From the NCBI GenBank assembly GCA_016283985.1, contig JAEENZ010000181.1:1-10405 (forward strand): 10,405 nucleotides of DNA, read 5' to 3'. Positions within the stretch are counted from its first letter, which is position 1, and each line of letters begins with the position of its first letter. Origin of the DNA: Bacteroidales bacterium. Its GTDB lineage: Bacteria; Bacteroidota; Bacteroidia; Bacteroidales; UBA932. The notes beneath the pieces are model-generated. The model was not told the origin of the DNA. It saw only the letters and a list, made by a program, of their open reading frames with translations, and ran no database searches. Shown here piece after piece: positions 1 to 6,742 of the stretch. A program made the position numbers and the translations under genes.

Positions 1-1245
1 CACGTCGGCAGTCAAGTTCTTCGATTTCGAGAGATGCGCCTTCGCACCCAGGTCTACCAGCGCGCGTATCTGCTTGGGCAGCCAGGAGATGTGCCCGGAA
101 GGTATGTCCACCGCCACATCCACTTCCGGCAGTTCAGCAGAAGATATGTTGCCATCCGCCCCCACCGCCAGGTTCAGCAGAGCATCGGAACGGATGTCTT
201 TCGCGGCCGGCACCAGCTTGCGGGCGTAATTGTCGAGCACGTCCGCCAGGCGGCAGGAATCTATGCCGGCGGAACCCTTCACGTATGAATGATCGTCGTA
301 TTTGCTGAAAAGGCCCTCCGCGCGAAGCGGCACATATGCCACGCGGCCCTTCAAATGATCCAGGTCGACATCGAAATGCGAATGATGATTCTTGAATCCC
401 ACCCGGGTGTCCAGTTCCGCCGGCACCTGCAGGCTTCCCAGCGAAGGCGAGAAGTAAAGCGCCTCGCCGCTCAGGCCCAGATCCAGCAGGTTCGTGCGAG
501 GGTTATCCAGCGTGAGGGCATCCACCGCCACGGCGAGGGTATCCGCCGGAAGGCGCCCGCTGAGCCGCAGCGAATCCAGATTCAGATGCGCCCCGCGCAG
601 CTTGGACGCGAGCACGTTTTTCTTCAAACGGAAGTCCCCGCGCAGCGCGAGTTCGTCGAACGCCACCCGGGCATGCACGGTATCCGCCTGCGAGGTATAC
701 ACCACCTTCGGCTTCTCCCCTATCCGCACGTCCGCCAGCGAGATCCAAGGCAGGCCGGTGCCCTTCTTCAGCGTATCCTCCTGCTTCTCCTCCCCCTTCT
801 TGAAAATGTCCAGGTTCGAGTGGCCGGGGGTGTAGGCATGATAATATAGCTGGGGATGGTCCAGATGCAGGCGTTTCACCCGGATGCGGCCGAGCAGCAG
901 CCTCCAGGGATTCACGGCGACGGCGAACCTGTCGGCCGCGAGGAGGGTGTCCTCCACCGCACCGCGGCCCTCCGCAAGCAGAGGCCCGCGTACCCCGACC
1001 CGGTCGAACTCCGAGAAGAGTTCGTGAGGATAGGTAATCGAAAGCGAATCCGCCTCGGCCACAATGTTGGGGAAGGTCTTGAAATGCAGGCGCGAGTAGC
1101 GCAACTGGCCGTTCTCCAGGGCGTTAGCGGCGATGGAATCCACCTTCTTGCGCATCCAGGCGCTGTTCAGCGTGAGCTGCAGCGCAAGGATGATCACGGC
1201 GAAGACCGCCACGATTATTCCCAGTATCCTGACCAGACGTTTCAT
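1..1245 (-). CDS. AsmA-like membrane-anchored periplasmic protein (C-terminus beyond window)
   Basis: The frame stays open from an ATG at 1245 to the left edge, giving 415 residues of a longer protein. The N-terminus (MKRLVRILGIIVAVFAVIIL) is a short basic stretch and one membrane helix, about residues 4-24. It is followed by LNSAWMRKKVDSIAANAL, the layout of AsmA-family proteins, which have an inner-membrane anchor and a long beta-rich periplasmic part. Around residues 105-140 it reads LHLDHPQLYYHAYTPGHSNL, like the AsmA pattern in which ligand-groove strands precede a G-x-N-(L/F)-D segment. Alternating polar/hydrophobic strands with LxLDSLRLSG-type repeats continue to the edge. The family is linked to outer-membrane lipid homeostasis; a specific role here is not readable. 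The start is 3 bp after the fumarase stop, so the two are probably co-transcribed. The family call is by motif only; DUF748-type relatives look similar. Confidence 0.75.
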   Translation of the reverse strand, partial: MKRLVRILGIIVAVFAVIILALQLTLNSAWMRKKVDSIAANALENGQLRYSRLHFKTFPNIVAEADSLSITYPHELFSEFDRVGVRGPLLAEGRGAVEDTLLAADRFAVAVNPWRLLLGRIRVKRLHLDHPQLYYHAYTPGHSNLDIFKKGEEKQEDTLKKGTGLPWISLADVRIGEKPKVVYTSQADTVHARVAFDELALRGDFRLKKNVLASKLRGAHLNLDSLRLSGRLPADTLAVAVDALTLDNPRTNLLDLGLSGEALYFSPSLGSLQVPAELDTRVGFKNHHSHFDVDLDHLKGRVAYVPLRAEGLFSKYDDHSYVKGSAGIDSCRLADVLDNYARKLVPAAKDIRSDALLNLAVGADGNISSAELPEVDVAVDIPSGHISWLPKQIRALVDLGAKAHLSKSKNLTADV

Positions 1246-1248
1246 TTC

Positions 1249-2871
1249 CTAGAACTTCTTGAAGAAATCGTTACCCTTGTCATCCACGAGGATGAATGCG
1301 GGGAAATCCTCCACGGTAATCTTCCAGATGGCTTCCATTCCGAGTTCGGGATATTCCACGCACTCGATGCTGCGTATGCTGCTTTGTGACAGAACTGCCG
1401 CCACGCCGCCTATGGTGCCGAGATAGAAGCCGCCATGCTTCTTGCACGCGTCGGTCACAACCTGGGTACGGTTGCCCTTGGCTATCATCACCAGGGAAGC
1501 GCCATTGTCCTGGAACTCATCCACATACGGATCCATGCGGTTGGCCGTGGTGGGGCCCATCGACCCGCAGGGGTATCCTTCCGGAGTCTTGGCGGGGCCG
1601 GCGTAGAGAATAGGATGATCCTTGAAGTAGGCAGGCATGCCTTCGCCTGCATCCAGGCGGGCCTTCAGCTTTGCGTGGGCTATGTCGCGGGCCACGATGA
1701 TGGTGCCCTTCAGGTTCACGCGGGTGCCTACCGCATACTTGCTGAGCTCGGCGCGAACGAAGTCGATTCCCTTGTCGAGGTCGATCTCTATGCCCTTCGG
1801 GCCCTCTCCCGGCCTGCGGTATTCTTCGGGGATGAGTTCGGAAGGATTGGTATCCATCTTCTCAATCCACACGCCGCCGGCGTTGATCTTGCTCTTGATA
1901 TTGCGGTCGGCCGAGCAGCTTACGCCCATACCTATGGGGCAGCTGGCGCCGTGCCTGGGCAGGCGCACAACTCGGATATCGTGGGCGAGATACTTGCCTC
2001 CGAACTGGGCTCCGAGGCCTATCTTCTGGGCTTCCTTCAGGAGCTTCTGCTCCAGGTCGATGTCGCGGAAAGCGCGGCCGGTCTCGTCGCCGGTGGTGGG
2101 CAGGTTGTCGTAGTATTTGATGCTCGCCAGCTTCACCGTGAGCAGGTTCTTTTCCGCGGAGGTGCCGCCGATCACGAACGCGATGTGGTACGGAGGGCAG
2201 GCCGCCGTGCCGAGGGTCTTCATCTTCTCTACCAGGAACGGCAGCAGGGTGCCTTCGTTCTGGATGGTGGCCTTGGTCATGGGATAGAAGTAGGTCTTGT
2301 TGGCACTGCCGCCGCCCTTAGCGACCATCACGAAGCGGTATTCGTCGCCCTGAGTGGCCTCGATATCGATCTGGGCAGGGAGGTTGCACTTGGTGTTGAC
2401 CTCGTCGTACATGTTCAGCGGAGCGTTCTGGCTATAGCGCAGGTTCTCCTGCGTGTAGGTGTTGAACACGCCTAGGCTGAGGGCCTCTTCGTCTTCGTAG
2501 CCGGTCCATACCTGCTGGCCCTTCTCGCCATGGATGATGGCGGTGCCGGTGTCCTGGCAGAACGGTAGCACGCCCTTCACCGAGCACTCCGCGTTGCGGA
2601 GGAACTGAAGGGCGACGTATTTATCGTTCTCGCTCGCCTCCGGATCGTGCAGGATTGCCGCCACCTGCTCATTATGGGCACGGCGTAGCATGAACTCACA
2701 GTCGTGGAAGCTCTGCTGGGCCACGAGCGTGAGAGCCTCGGGCTTGACTTTGACTATGGTGTGTCCCTCGAACTGTGAGGTGGATACCAGTCTTTCCGAA
2801 CCGGGGATGTGGTAGTATTCCGTATTGTCTTCCCCGAGCTGGAACATGGGTGCGTACTTGAAATCAGGCAT
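1249..2871 (-). CDS. fumA: Class I (4Fe-4S) fumarate hydratase
   Basis: This cytosolic enzyme hydrates fumarate to L-malate reversibly; in anaerobic Bacteroidales this step belongs to the malate-fumarate-succinate branch. The 540-residue length is typical of single-chain class I fumarases. The alpha domain holds the three cluster cysteines in their usual contexts: C105 in PFCQDTGT, C225 in AACPPYH and C311 in [21 protein letters not shown] (about 182-192) is the conserved glycine-rich stretch. The beta domain carries [11 protein letters not shown] and IAKGNRT, followed by [16 protein letters not shown] and a conserved C-terminal end. No residue expected for activity appears lost. The ATG at 2871 has a consensus promoter 24 bp upstream. 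The family is oxygen-sensitive, which fits an obligate anaerobe. The product is clear; the choice of fumA over fumB as a symbol is conventional. Confidence 0.97.
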   Translation of the reverse strand: MPDFKYAPMFQLGEDNTEYYHIPGSERLVSTSQFEGHTIVKVKPEALTLVAQQSFHDCEFMLRRAHNEQVAAILHDPEASENDKYVALQFLRNAECSVKGVLPFCQDTGTAIIHGEKGQQVWTGYEDEEALSLGVFNTYTQENLRYSQNAPLNMYDEVNTKCNLPAQIDIEATQGDEYRFVMVAKGGGSANKTYFYPMTKATIQNEGTLLPFLVEKMKTLGTAACPPYHIAFVIGGTSAEKNLLTVKLASIKYYDNLPTTGDETGRAFRDIDLEQKLLKEAQKIGLGAQFGGKYLAHDIRVVRLPRHGASCPIGMGVSCSADRNIKSKINAGGVWIEKMDTNPSELIPEEYRRPGEGPKGIEIDLDKGIDFVRAELSKYAVGTRVNLKGTIIVARDIAHAKLKARLDAGEGMPAYFKDHPILYAGPAKTPEGYPCGSMGPTTANRMDPYVDEFQDNGASLVMIAKGNRTQVVTDACKKHGGFYLGTIGGVAAVLSQSSIRSIECVEYPELGMEAIWKITVEDFPAFILVDDKGNDFFKKF

Positions 2872-2894
2872 TTGGGTAACAGTTTATTATCACA

Positions 2895-2926
2895 CAAAAA
2901 TAAACAATCCCTCCAACCTCTGCAAA
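2895..2926 (-). promoter_or_regulatory. Bacteroidota-type promoter for fumarase
   Basis: On the minus strand TTTG (2923-2926) is followed after 20 bp by TATTTTTG (2895-2902), matching the -33 TTTG / -7 TAnnTTTG consensus of the Bacteroidota primary sigma factor. The predicted start is near 2888, giving a leader of about 17 nt before the fumarase ATG. Confidence 0.7.
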
Positions 2927-2928
2927 TC

Positions 2929-2959
2929 TTTGTGAATTTAATTATTTTTGCTACCTTTG
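2929..2959 (+). promoter_or_regulatory. Bacteroidota-type promoter for a plus-strand small RNA
   Basis: TTTG (2929-2932), a 19-bp spacer and TACCTTTG (2952-2959) match the Bacteroidota housekeeping promoter. It faces right, away from fumarase, toward a stretch with no long plus-strand gene. Its -33 element lies two bases from the -33 element of the fumarase promoter. Predicted start is about 2966. Confidence 0.7.
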
Positions 2960-2985
2960 CGGCGAGATAATAATTCGCAGGCAGG

Positions 2986-3042
2986 ATGGGTAAAGGGTTA
3001 GTGCAAAAGTCCCCGCCAGCTGTCCCTCGCTTTTTGAAGTAA
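2986..3042 (+). CDS. Possible 18-codon ORF inside the small RNA
   Basis: An ATG at 2986 opens a frame to TAA at 3040-3042, encoding MGKGLVQKSPPAVPRFLK, a basic proline-containing peptide. GCAGG directly abuts the start, too close for a good ribosome binding site. It may be chance, or the transcript could be dual-function or a leader. I do not recognise the peptide; it does not continue like ribosomal protein THX despite sharing MGKG. Confidence 0.2.
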   Translation: MGKGLVQKSPPAVPRFLK

Positions 3043-3069
3043 TTCCGCTGCGGTGTCTTGGGGCAAAGC

Positions 3070-3771
3070 CTATTGGGAGGTTCTTTGGAACCTCCCTTTT
3101 TGATCGGTCTCTATCACTGTAATGCAATACTGCACCTTGGTCTTGTCGCTTCGTTTGACACCGACTAGAAGTTTGACAAGGCCTATGCCTACGCACTGAT
3201 ACTCCATTCTCAGCATGCTTTCAAACTTGCTCTGGTTATTCTTGTTTTGATTGGCGGGAACCTTTTCAACGAAGATGGCGTTGGATAGAATTGCATCCAG
3301 CTGAAGAACGGCCAGCGTAGATAAATAGGTCAATGATGCATGTCCGGCAGTTTCCACCAAAGAGACATTCTTGATATTGATATCATCTTTCAAACTGAAA
3401 TTGTACCGCTTTGCTTCCGGATTCTTGTGTTTCCATTGGTGATAGAAAGACAGAATGAGTTTATGACGAGCTCTTTTGTCTTCTGGAGTATCTCCGGTCG
3501 GGATATCAACAGCGGTGATTTCAGCTTCATCATCTTCATACGGAGCATCTGGAATCTCACTCAAATCCGGTTCTTCGATATAGCCGATAAGCATTTCAAA
3601 CGGCACACCCATTACGGCAGCGGCCTTATAAATGGTCACCAGGTTTTTTGATTTGAAAAGCGCCTTCACGTTCTGCTTTCGGATTCCCATCCTCCTGGCG
3701 AACTCGACCTTTGGCATCCCAATCCTTTCCAGCAACGCCTCCCCTTTTGCTTCAAAGAATATCTGATTCAT
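3070..3771 (-). CDS. HTH regulator-like protein, possible C-terminal BECR/LPD3-like domain
   Basis: The protein has 233 residues from the ATG at 3771. An upstream in-frame TTG at 3789 falls inside the promoter -7 box, so I reject it as start. Residues about 11-60 (LLERIGMPKVEFARRMGIRKQNVKALF, read in two parts) resemble a Cro/C1-type helix-turn-helix with unusual RKQNVKALFKSKN recognition residues. An acidic linker follows at about 66-90. The C-terminal half has HASLTYLSTLAVLQLDAILSNAIFVEK and later a paired-strand segment VGIGLVKLLVGVKRSD / VQYCITVIE. This is reminiscent of barnase-EndoU-ColicinE5-RelE-like (LPD3-type) domains of phage polyvalent proteins; I hold that only as a hunch. The gene is AT-richer than its neighbours (27 G+C of 60 at 3241-3300, 22 of 60 at 3361-3420), which suggests acquisition. 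It has its own promoter and operator. It could be a toxin-like or simply regulatory protein. Confidence 0.65.
   Translation of the reverse strand: MNQIFFEAKGEALLERIGMPKVEFARRMGIRKQNVKALFKSKNLVTIYKAAAVMGVPFEMLIGYIEEPDLSEIPDAPYEDDEAEITAVDIPTGDTPEDKRARHKLILSFYHQWKHKNPEAKRYNFSLKDDINIKNVSLVETAGHASLTYLSTLAVLQLDAILSNAIFVEKVPANQNKNNQSKFESMLRMEYQCVGIGLVKLLVGVKRSDKTKVQYCITVIETDQKGRFQRTSQ
3075..3101 (+). terminator. Intrinsic terminator of the plus-strand small RNA
   Basis: GGGAGGTTC (3075-3083), a TTTG loop and GAACCTCCC (3088-3096) form a perfect 9-bp stem followed by TTTTT. The stem has no T-run on the minus side, so it terminates plus-strand transcription only. It sits inside the last codons of the convergent HTH gene. 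Confidence 0.85.
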
Positions 3772-3786
3772 AACAGCTCTTTTTTG

Positions 3787-3817
3787 CAAAGGTAATAAAT
3801 GTTTATTACCTAAGCAA
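3787..3817 (-). promoter_or_regulatory. Promoter of the HTH gene
   Basis: On the minus strand TTG (3815-3817), a 20-bp spacer and TACCTTTG (3787-3794) match the Bacteroidota consensus. The predicted start is near 3780, only about 9 nt before the ATG at 3771, so the transcript would be almost leaderless. Confidence 0.7.
3791..3810. promoter_or_regulatory. Perfect palindrome over the -7 box, likely autoregulatory operator
   Basis: GGTAATAAA (3791-3799), a TG centre and TTTATTACC (3802-3810) form perfect 9-bp arms. The right-hand promoter half overlaps the -7 box and spacer, where a bound dimer would block polymerase. The HTH protein encoded directly downstream is the natural binder. That pairing is inference. 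Confidence 0.65.
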
Positions 3818-3831
3818 GCGGAAAAAGCAAG

Positions 3832-3933
3832 CTAATTCATCTTGTGTTTATTCCGAAACGGGACGGACAGGGCCGCAAGGGCAGAAAGCGCGAGCTGTAT
3901 CAAACTGTGATTACGATTCTTGAATTCTGCCAT
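3832..3933 (-). CDS. Candidate 33-residue small protein downstream of prfB
   Basis: An ATG at 3933, three bases after the prfB stop and in the same frame, opens 33 codons ending in TAG (3832-3834). The product starts MAEFKNRNHS, continues with the hydrophobic, leucine/alanine-rich LIQLALSALAALSVPF, and ends in the basic RNKHKMN. That layout suits a very small membrane-associated or amphipathic peptide. Its position at the end of the prfB operon would give it transcription, and re-initiation after the prfB stop is feasible. No family recognised. The short length means it could be chance, but the non-random charge/hydrophobic layout argues for a look. Confidence 0.4.
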   Translation of the reverse strand: MAEFKNRNHSLIQLALSALAALSVPFRNKHKMN

Positions 3934-3936
3934 ATC

Positions 3937-5004
3937 TTAGTTGTCCATTAAAAATTTCTTCATGAATTCATTGAGGTCTCCGTCCAGCACGCCCTGGGTG
4001 TCGGCGGTTTCGTAACCGGTGCGGAGGTCTTTGACCATACGGTAGGGATGCAGCACGTAGGAGCGTATCTGCGAGCCCCACTCTATCTTCTTTTTCTGTC
4101 CTTCCAGCTCCGCCTGCTTCTCCTGGCGCTTCTTGAGCTCGATGTCGTAGAGGCGGCTCTTGAGAATGCGGAGGGCATTCTGGCGGTTGTCCTGCTGGCT
4201 GCGGGTTTCGGTGTTCTCCACCATTATGCCCGTGGGGATGTGCCTCACGCGCACGCCGGTCTCAACCTTGTTGACGTTCTGTCCTCCGTGGCCGCCGGAA
4301 CGGAAGGTATCCCACTCGATATCGGCGGGATTGATTTCTATGTTGATACTGTCATCCACCAGAGGATATACGAAGACGGATGAGAAGGTGGTCTGGCGCT
4401 TGCCCTGGGCGTTGAAAGGAGAGATGCGCACCAGACGGTGAACTCCGCTCTCGGCCTTGAGGTAGCCGTAGGCATAATCCCCTTCGAACTGGATGGTGGC
4501 GCTCTTGATGCCGGCTTCATCCCCTTCCACGAGCTCGGTCACCGTCATCTTATAGCCGTTGCGCTCGCCCCAGCGCATGTACATGCGCATCAGCATGGAG
4601 CTCCAGTCGTTGGATTCGGTGCCGCCGGCCCCGGAATTGATTGTGAGCACGGCACCGAGGTTGTCGCCTTCCTCGCCAAGCATGTTCTTGAATTCCAGGT
4701 CTTCCAGCTTCTTCAGTGCATCGGCGTAAGCGGCATCGGTATCGGGGCCCTCGGGGTCGAGTTCCATCAGCACTTCCAGGTCGTCGGTGGCGGATACCAC
4801 GGTATCGAATGCTATCAACCAAGCCTTGACGGAACTCACGCCTTTCAGGAAAGCCTCAGCCGCCTTGGGGTCATCCCAGAAATCCGGAGCCTGGCTCTGG
4901 GCTTCCTTCGCGGCCACGTCCTGCCTCTTCCCCGCTATGTCCAGGGACTTTTCCAACGCTCCGATCCGCTGACGCAGATCTTTTATCTGATCTTGTGTAA
5001 TCAT
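3937..5004 (-). CDS. prfB: Peptide chain release factor 2
   Basis: RF2 recognises UGA and UAA in the ribosomal A site and triggers peptidyl-tRNA hydrolysis. The ORF gives 355 residues from the ATG at 5004. The SPF anticodon-like tripeptide is at about 195-197 (VRISPFNAQG) and the catalytic GGQ at about 240-242 (SGGHGGQNVNK). The N-terminal coiled helical domain and C-terminal LHPYRMVKDLRTGYET segment are intact. I chose the ATG at 5004, which overlaps the upstream stop as ATGA, over an in-frame GTG at 5013. Many prfB genes regulate themselves by a +1 frameshift at an in-frame UGA after about codon 25. Here the equivalent place reads TCC CTG GAC with no stop and no slippery CTT-TGA, so the frame is continuous and that control is absent. 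Expression is probably tied to the operon. Confidence 0.97.
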   Translation of the reverse strand: MITQDQIKDLRQRIGALEKSLDIAGKRQDVAAKEAQSQAPDFWDDPKAAEAFLKGVSSVKAWLIAFDTVVSATDDLEVLMELDPEGPDTDAAYADALKKLEDLEFKNMLGEEGDNLGAVLTINSGAGGTESNDWSSMLMRMYMRWGERNGYKMTVTELVEGDEAGIKSATIQFEGDYAYGYLKAESGVHRLVRISPFNAQGKRQTTFSSVFVYPLVDDSINIEINPADIEWDTFRSGGHGGQNVNKVETGVRVRHIPTGIMVENTETRSQQDNRQNALRILKSRLYDIELKKRQEKQAELEGQKKKIEWGSQIRSYVLHPYRMVKDLRTGYETADTQGVLDGDLNEFMKKFLMDN

Positions 5005-5888
5005 ATCTCGCACATCCTGCCCATTTCCTGCAGGAAGTCAGGAGTAAAATAATTCATGAAACCACCGTTGGATGTCAGCGTCATCTCTCCGACGTTGACT
5101 TGGCCGGCGATATCGTAAAAATCGACCCGCACCTGCGGAAGGCCTTCCGAGAGGGTGGAGGCATACTCCAGCATCTCTTTCAGCGAATCCGGCCGAGGCA
5201 GAAGGGGCCCCTGGCGGTAATGCCCTGCATATACACACTTGCCGTCGAGCCTGTTCCAGTCCGTGTCATAACAATCGATGCAGAGGCTCTCCGGCTTGCG
5301 GTCGAAACTGACGAACACGAAGCGCGGCCTGCCTCCCAGGCACCATATCTTATAATCAATGAGGGAAGATGAAAGCCCGGCAGCTTCTCCCTGTTCTTCC
5401 AGATATTTCTCAACGATGATGCACGGCTCGATGAAGCGGTAGTGGGGCTCCACGAAGAAACCCCAGAAGGTCTTATCGCCCAGCCACTTGCGCAGTTGCT
5501 CACAAATCTTGCCGACATCCTCCGAAGCCTTGTCCTTTACGATAATGACCTCCTTGCAGGCATTGTTTGTCTTGATCACGAAAGGAGCCTGAAGCGAATT
5601 CCAGGCCGCCGCGAATTCCTCCACGGTATCGTATTTCCCATAGATGGGTACGAGCAACTTTTCCAAGCCTTTGGATGCCACGTAATCACGTACCCTGTAC
5701 TTATCGGCAAGAACCGCCCACGCCTTCATGTCGGAGTGGAACTTAAGCCACTGAATCTTCTCGTTTATGTCGGATGGATCCTTCAGGTCCGGCAGGCGTC
5801 CGAATTTGCGCAAGAACACCACCCGCACTCTCGCACGGGGGAAAAGACAGCCGAAAACCTGCTGTATGCGGTTGATTAGCTTCTTCAT
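5001..5888 (-). CDS. TupA-like ATP-grasp protein of surface glycan assembly
   Basis: The 295-residue protein has the hallmarks of the TupA-like ATP-grasp family, found in teichuronopeptide, capsule and O-antigen gene sets. These include DPSDINEKIQWLK (37-49), ADKYRVRDYVASKG (61-74), IIVEKYLEE (157-165), DYKIWC (178-183) and RVDFYDI (254-260) followed by GEMTL (267-271). The last two carry the acidic residues expected to bind metal-nucleotide. Members are thought to make amide or similar ATP-dependent bonds during glycan modification; the substrate here is unknown. One oddity: the segment after FVIK (103-106) reads TNNACKEVIIVKDK, where relatives usually show a glycine-containing nHGSG-type loop, so nucleotide binding may be altered. 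It starts within the stop of the preceding glycosyltransferase (ATGA, 5885-5888) and ends in the prfB start (ATGA, 5001-5004). Confidence 0.85.
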   Translation of the reverse strand: MKKLINRIQQVFGCLFPRARVRVVFLRKFGRLPDLKDPSDINEKIQWLKFHSDMKAWAVLADKYRVRDYVASKGLEKLLVPIYGKYDTVEEFAAAWNSLQAPFVIKTNNACKEVIIVKDKASEDVGKICEQLRKWLGDKTFWGFFVEPHYRFIEPCIIVEKYLEEQGEAAGLSSSLIDYKIWCLGGRPRFVFVSFDRKPESLCIDCYDTDWNRLDGKCVYAGHYRQGPLLPRPDSLKEMLEYASTLSEGLPQVRVDFYDIAGQVNVGEMTLTSNGGFMNYFTPDFLQEMGRMCEI

Positions 5889-6742
5889 TTGCGCAGCTCC
5901 TTACGTAGGGTCCGGACGGCACGAATATCGTGTCTCCCTATTATCCTCCAAAAATACGAAAAAGGACGGAAAGAACGATATCTTACGACTTTCACAAGAG
6001 TATGGGCGACCACATAAGCCATCTGCAGGAAAAACGGCCTGCGGACATCAACAAGCGAAACGAGACTGCCCATATAATAGTTCCTGTAAACTCTATGTTC
6101 GATACTCTGCGGGGAATACTGCTTGTCGTGAACGACCTTCACTCCCCGCACGACGCCCAGCTTCAGGCCATTGTAGAGCACCCTGTTGCAGTATTCATCA
6201 TCATTGCCGTAGATGGGGAACATTTCTGCAAAAATGCCGATTTCCCTTAGAGTGCTGACAGGCAGCAGCCAGTGGGCGGCCATGATGAAAGGCACCTGGT
6301 ACAGGCCCATGGCGGCATCCACGAGCTTCTCGCTGGGTATAACCTCGCGTTCGAAAACCGGATTGTATGAGATGCCGTCCAGCTGCATCTGTTCCGGACT
6401 CAGTATCCCGAACTCCGGATGTGCGGCATGCACTTTTATCATGGTCCCAAGGGTATCCGGGCCAATCCATGCATCCTGATTGAGGAGATACACATAGTCG
6501 TATCCGTTCTCCATGGCGTAACGGAATCCCATGTTGTTGGCTTCGGCAAAGCCGAGATTGGAGGCATTCCGGACCAGATGTGCAGCAGGATAATTGCCGG
6601 CTATGCAATCAGCCGTGCCGTCGGAAGAAGCATTGTCCACCACGAATGCATCGGCCGGCACTTCCGAAGAGAAAACGCTCCCCAGACAACGGTCAACCCA
6701 TTGCATCCCGTTCCACGTGACTATGATCACCAGCGTCTTCAT
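5885..6742 (-). CDS. Family 2 glycosyltransferase
   Basis: This 285-residue GT-A enzyme most resembles rhamnosyltransferase-like GT2 proteins that extend O-antigen or capsule glycans on the inner face of the membrane. The nucleotide-sugar fold opens with VIIVTWNGMQWVDRCLGSVF. VDNASSDGT (35-43) is the classic donor-binding segment, NLGFAEANNMGF (62-73) follows, and NQD (88-90) takes the metal-binding DxD position. GNDDEYCNR (179-187) is the acceptor-side D/E-D motif holding the likely catalytic base. About 70 C-terminal residues are aromatic, basic and hydrophobic, suggesting membrane association. The donor sugar and acceptor cannot be read from sequence. It overlaps both neighbours by 4 bp, so the three genes are translationally coupled. 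Confidence 0.93.
   Translation of the reverse strand: MKTLVIIVTWNGMQWVDRCLGSVFSSEVPADAFVVDNASSDGTADCIAGNYPAAHLVRNASNLGFAEANNMGFRYAMENGYDYVYLLNQDAWIGPDTLGTMIKVHAAHPEFGILSPEQMQLDGISYNPVFEREVIPSEKLVDAAMGLYQVPFIMAAHWLLPVSTLREIGIFAEMFPIYGNDDEYCNRVLYNGLKLGVVRGVKVVHDKQYSPQSIEHRVYRNYYMGSLVSLVDVRRPFFLQMAYVVAHTLVKVVRYRSFRPFSYFWRIIGRHDIRAVRTLRKELRK

Larger units (their letters stand above)
2966..3101 (+). ncRNA. Putative small RNA, about 136 nt (candidate Bacteroidales-1 or 6S-like RNA)
   Basis: A consensus promoter and a textbook terminator bracket about 136 nt on the plus strand, which is the signature of an independent small-RNA gene. The 5' end is an estimate (about 7 nt past the -7 box). The 3' end is set by the T-run. 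Visible inside are short pairing options such as CGCAG (2976-2980) with CTGCG (3048-3052), and a GGC-AAA-GCC mini hairpin (3062-3070). I could not establish a full fold. No SRP RNA core or tmRNA features were seen. Bacteroidales-1 RNAs are known to have this promoter-terminator arrangement, but they often sit next to the L20 gene, which is absent here. 6S-like RNA is another option. The last 32 nt are antisense to the 3' end of the HTH gene. It could instead be an mRNA for an 18-codon ORF (2986-3042). Confidence 0.6.

Noticed and set aside
289..1389. Plus-strand open frames over the left end
   Set aside because: The minus-strand frame with membrane helix and AsmA-like pattern runs through the same DNA to the edge and explains it better.
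1435..2475. Long plus-strand open frame of 346 codons
   Set aside because: It is antisense to the unmistakable fumarase gene and has no domain; GC-rich coding DNA often leaves the complement open.
2966..3101. SRP RNA or tmRNA
   Set aside because: The conserved SRP helix-8 core with its GGAA-type loop is not visible, and the transcript is far too short for tmRNA.
2951..3196. Minus-strand 81-codon frame
   Set aside because: It overlaps the end of the HTH gene in another phase and the small-RNA region; its start is poor and it is best explained as a shadow.
5005..5013. GTG start for prfB at 5013
   Set aside because: The ATG at 5004 forms an ATGA overlap with the upstream stop, the same arrangement as the two previous junctions, and matches RF2 N-termini better.
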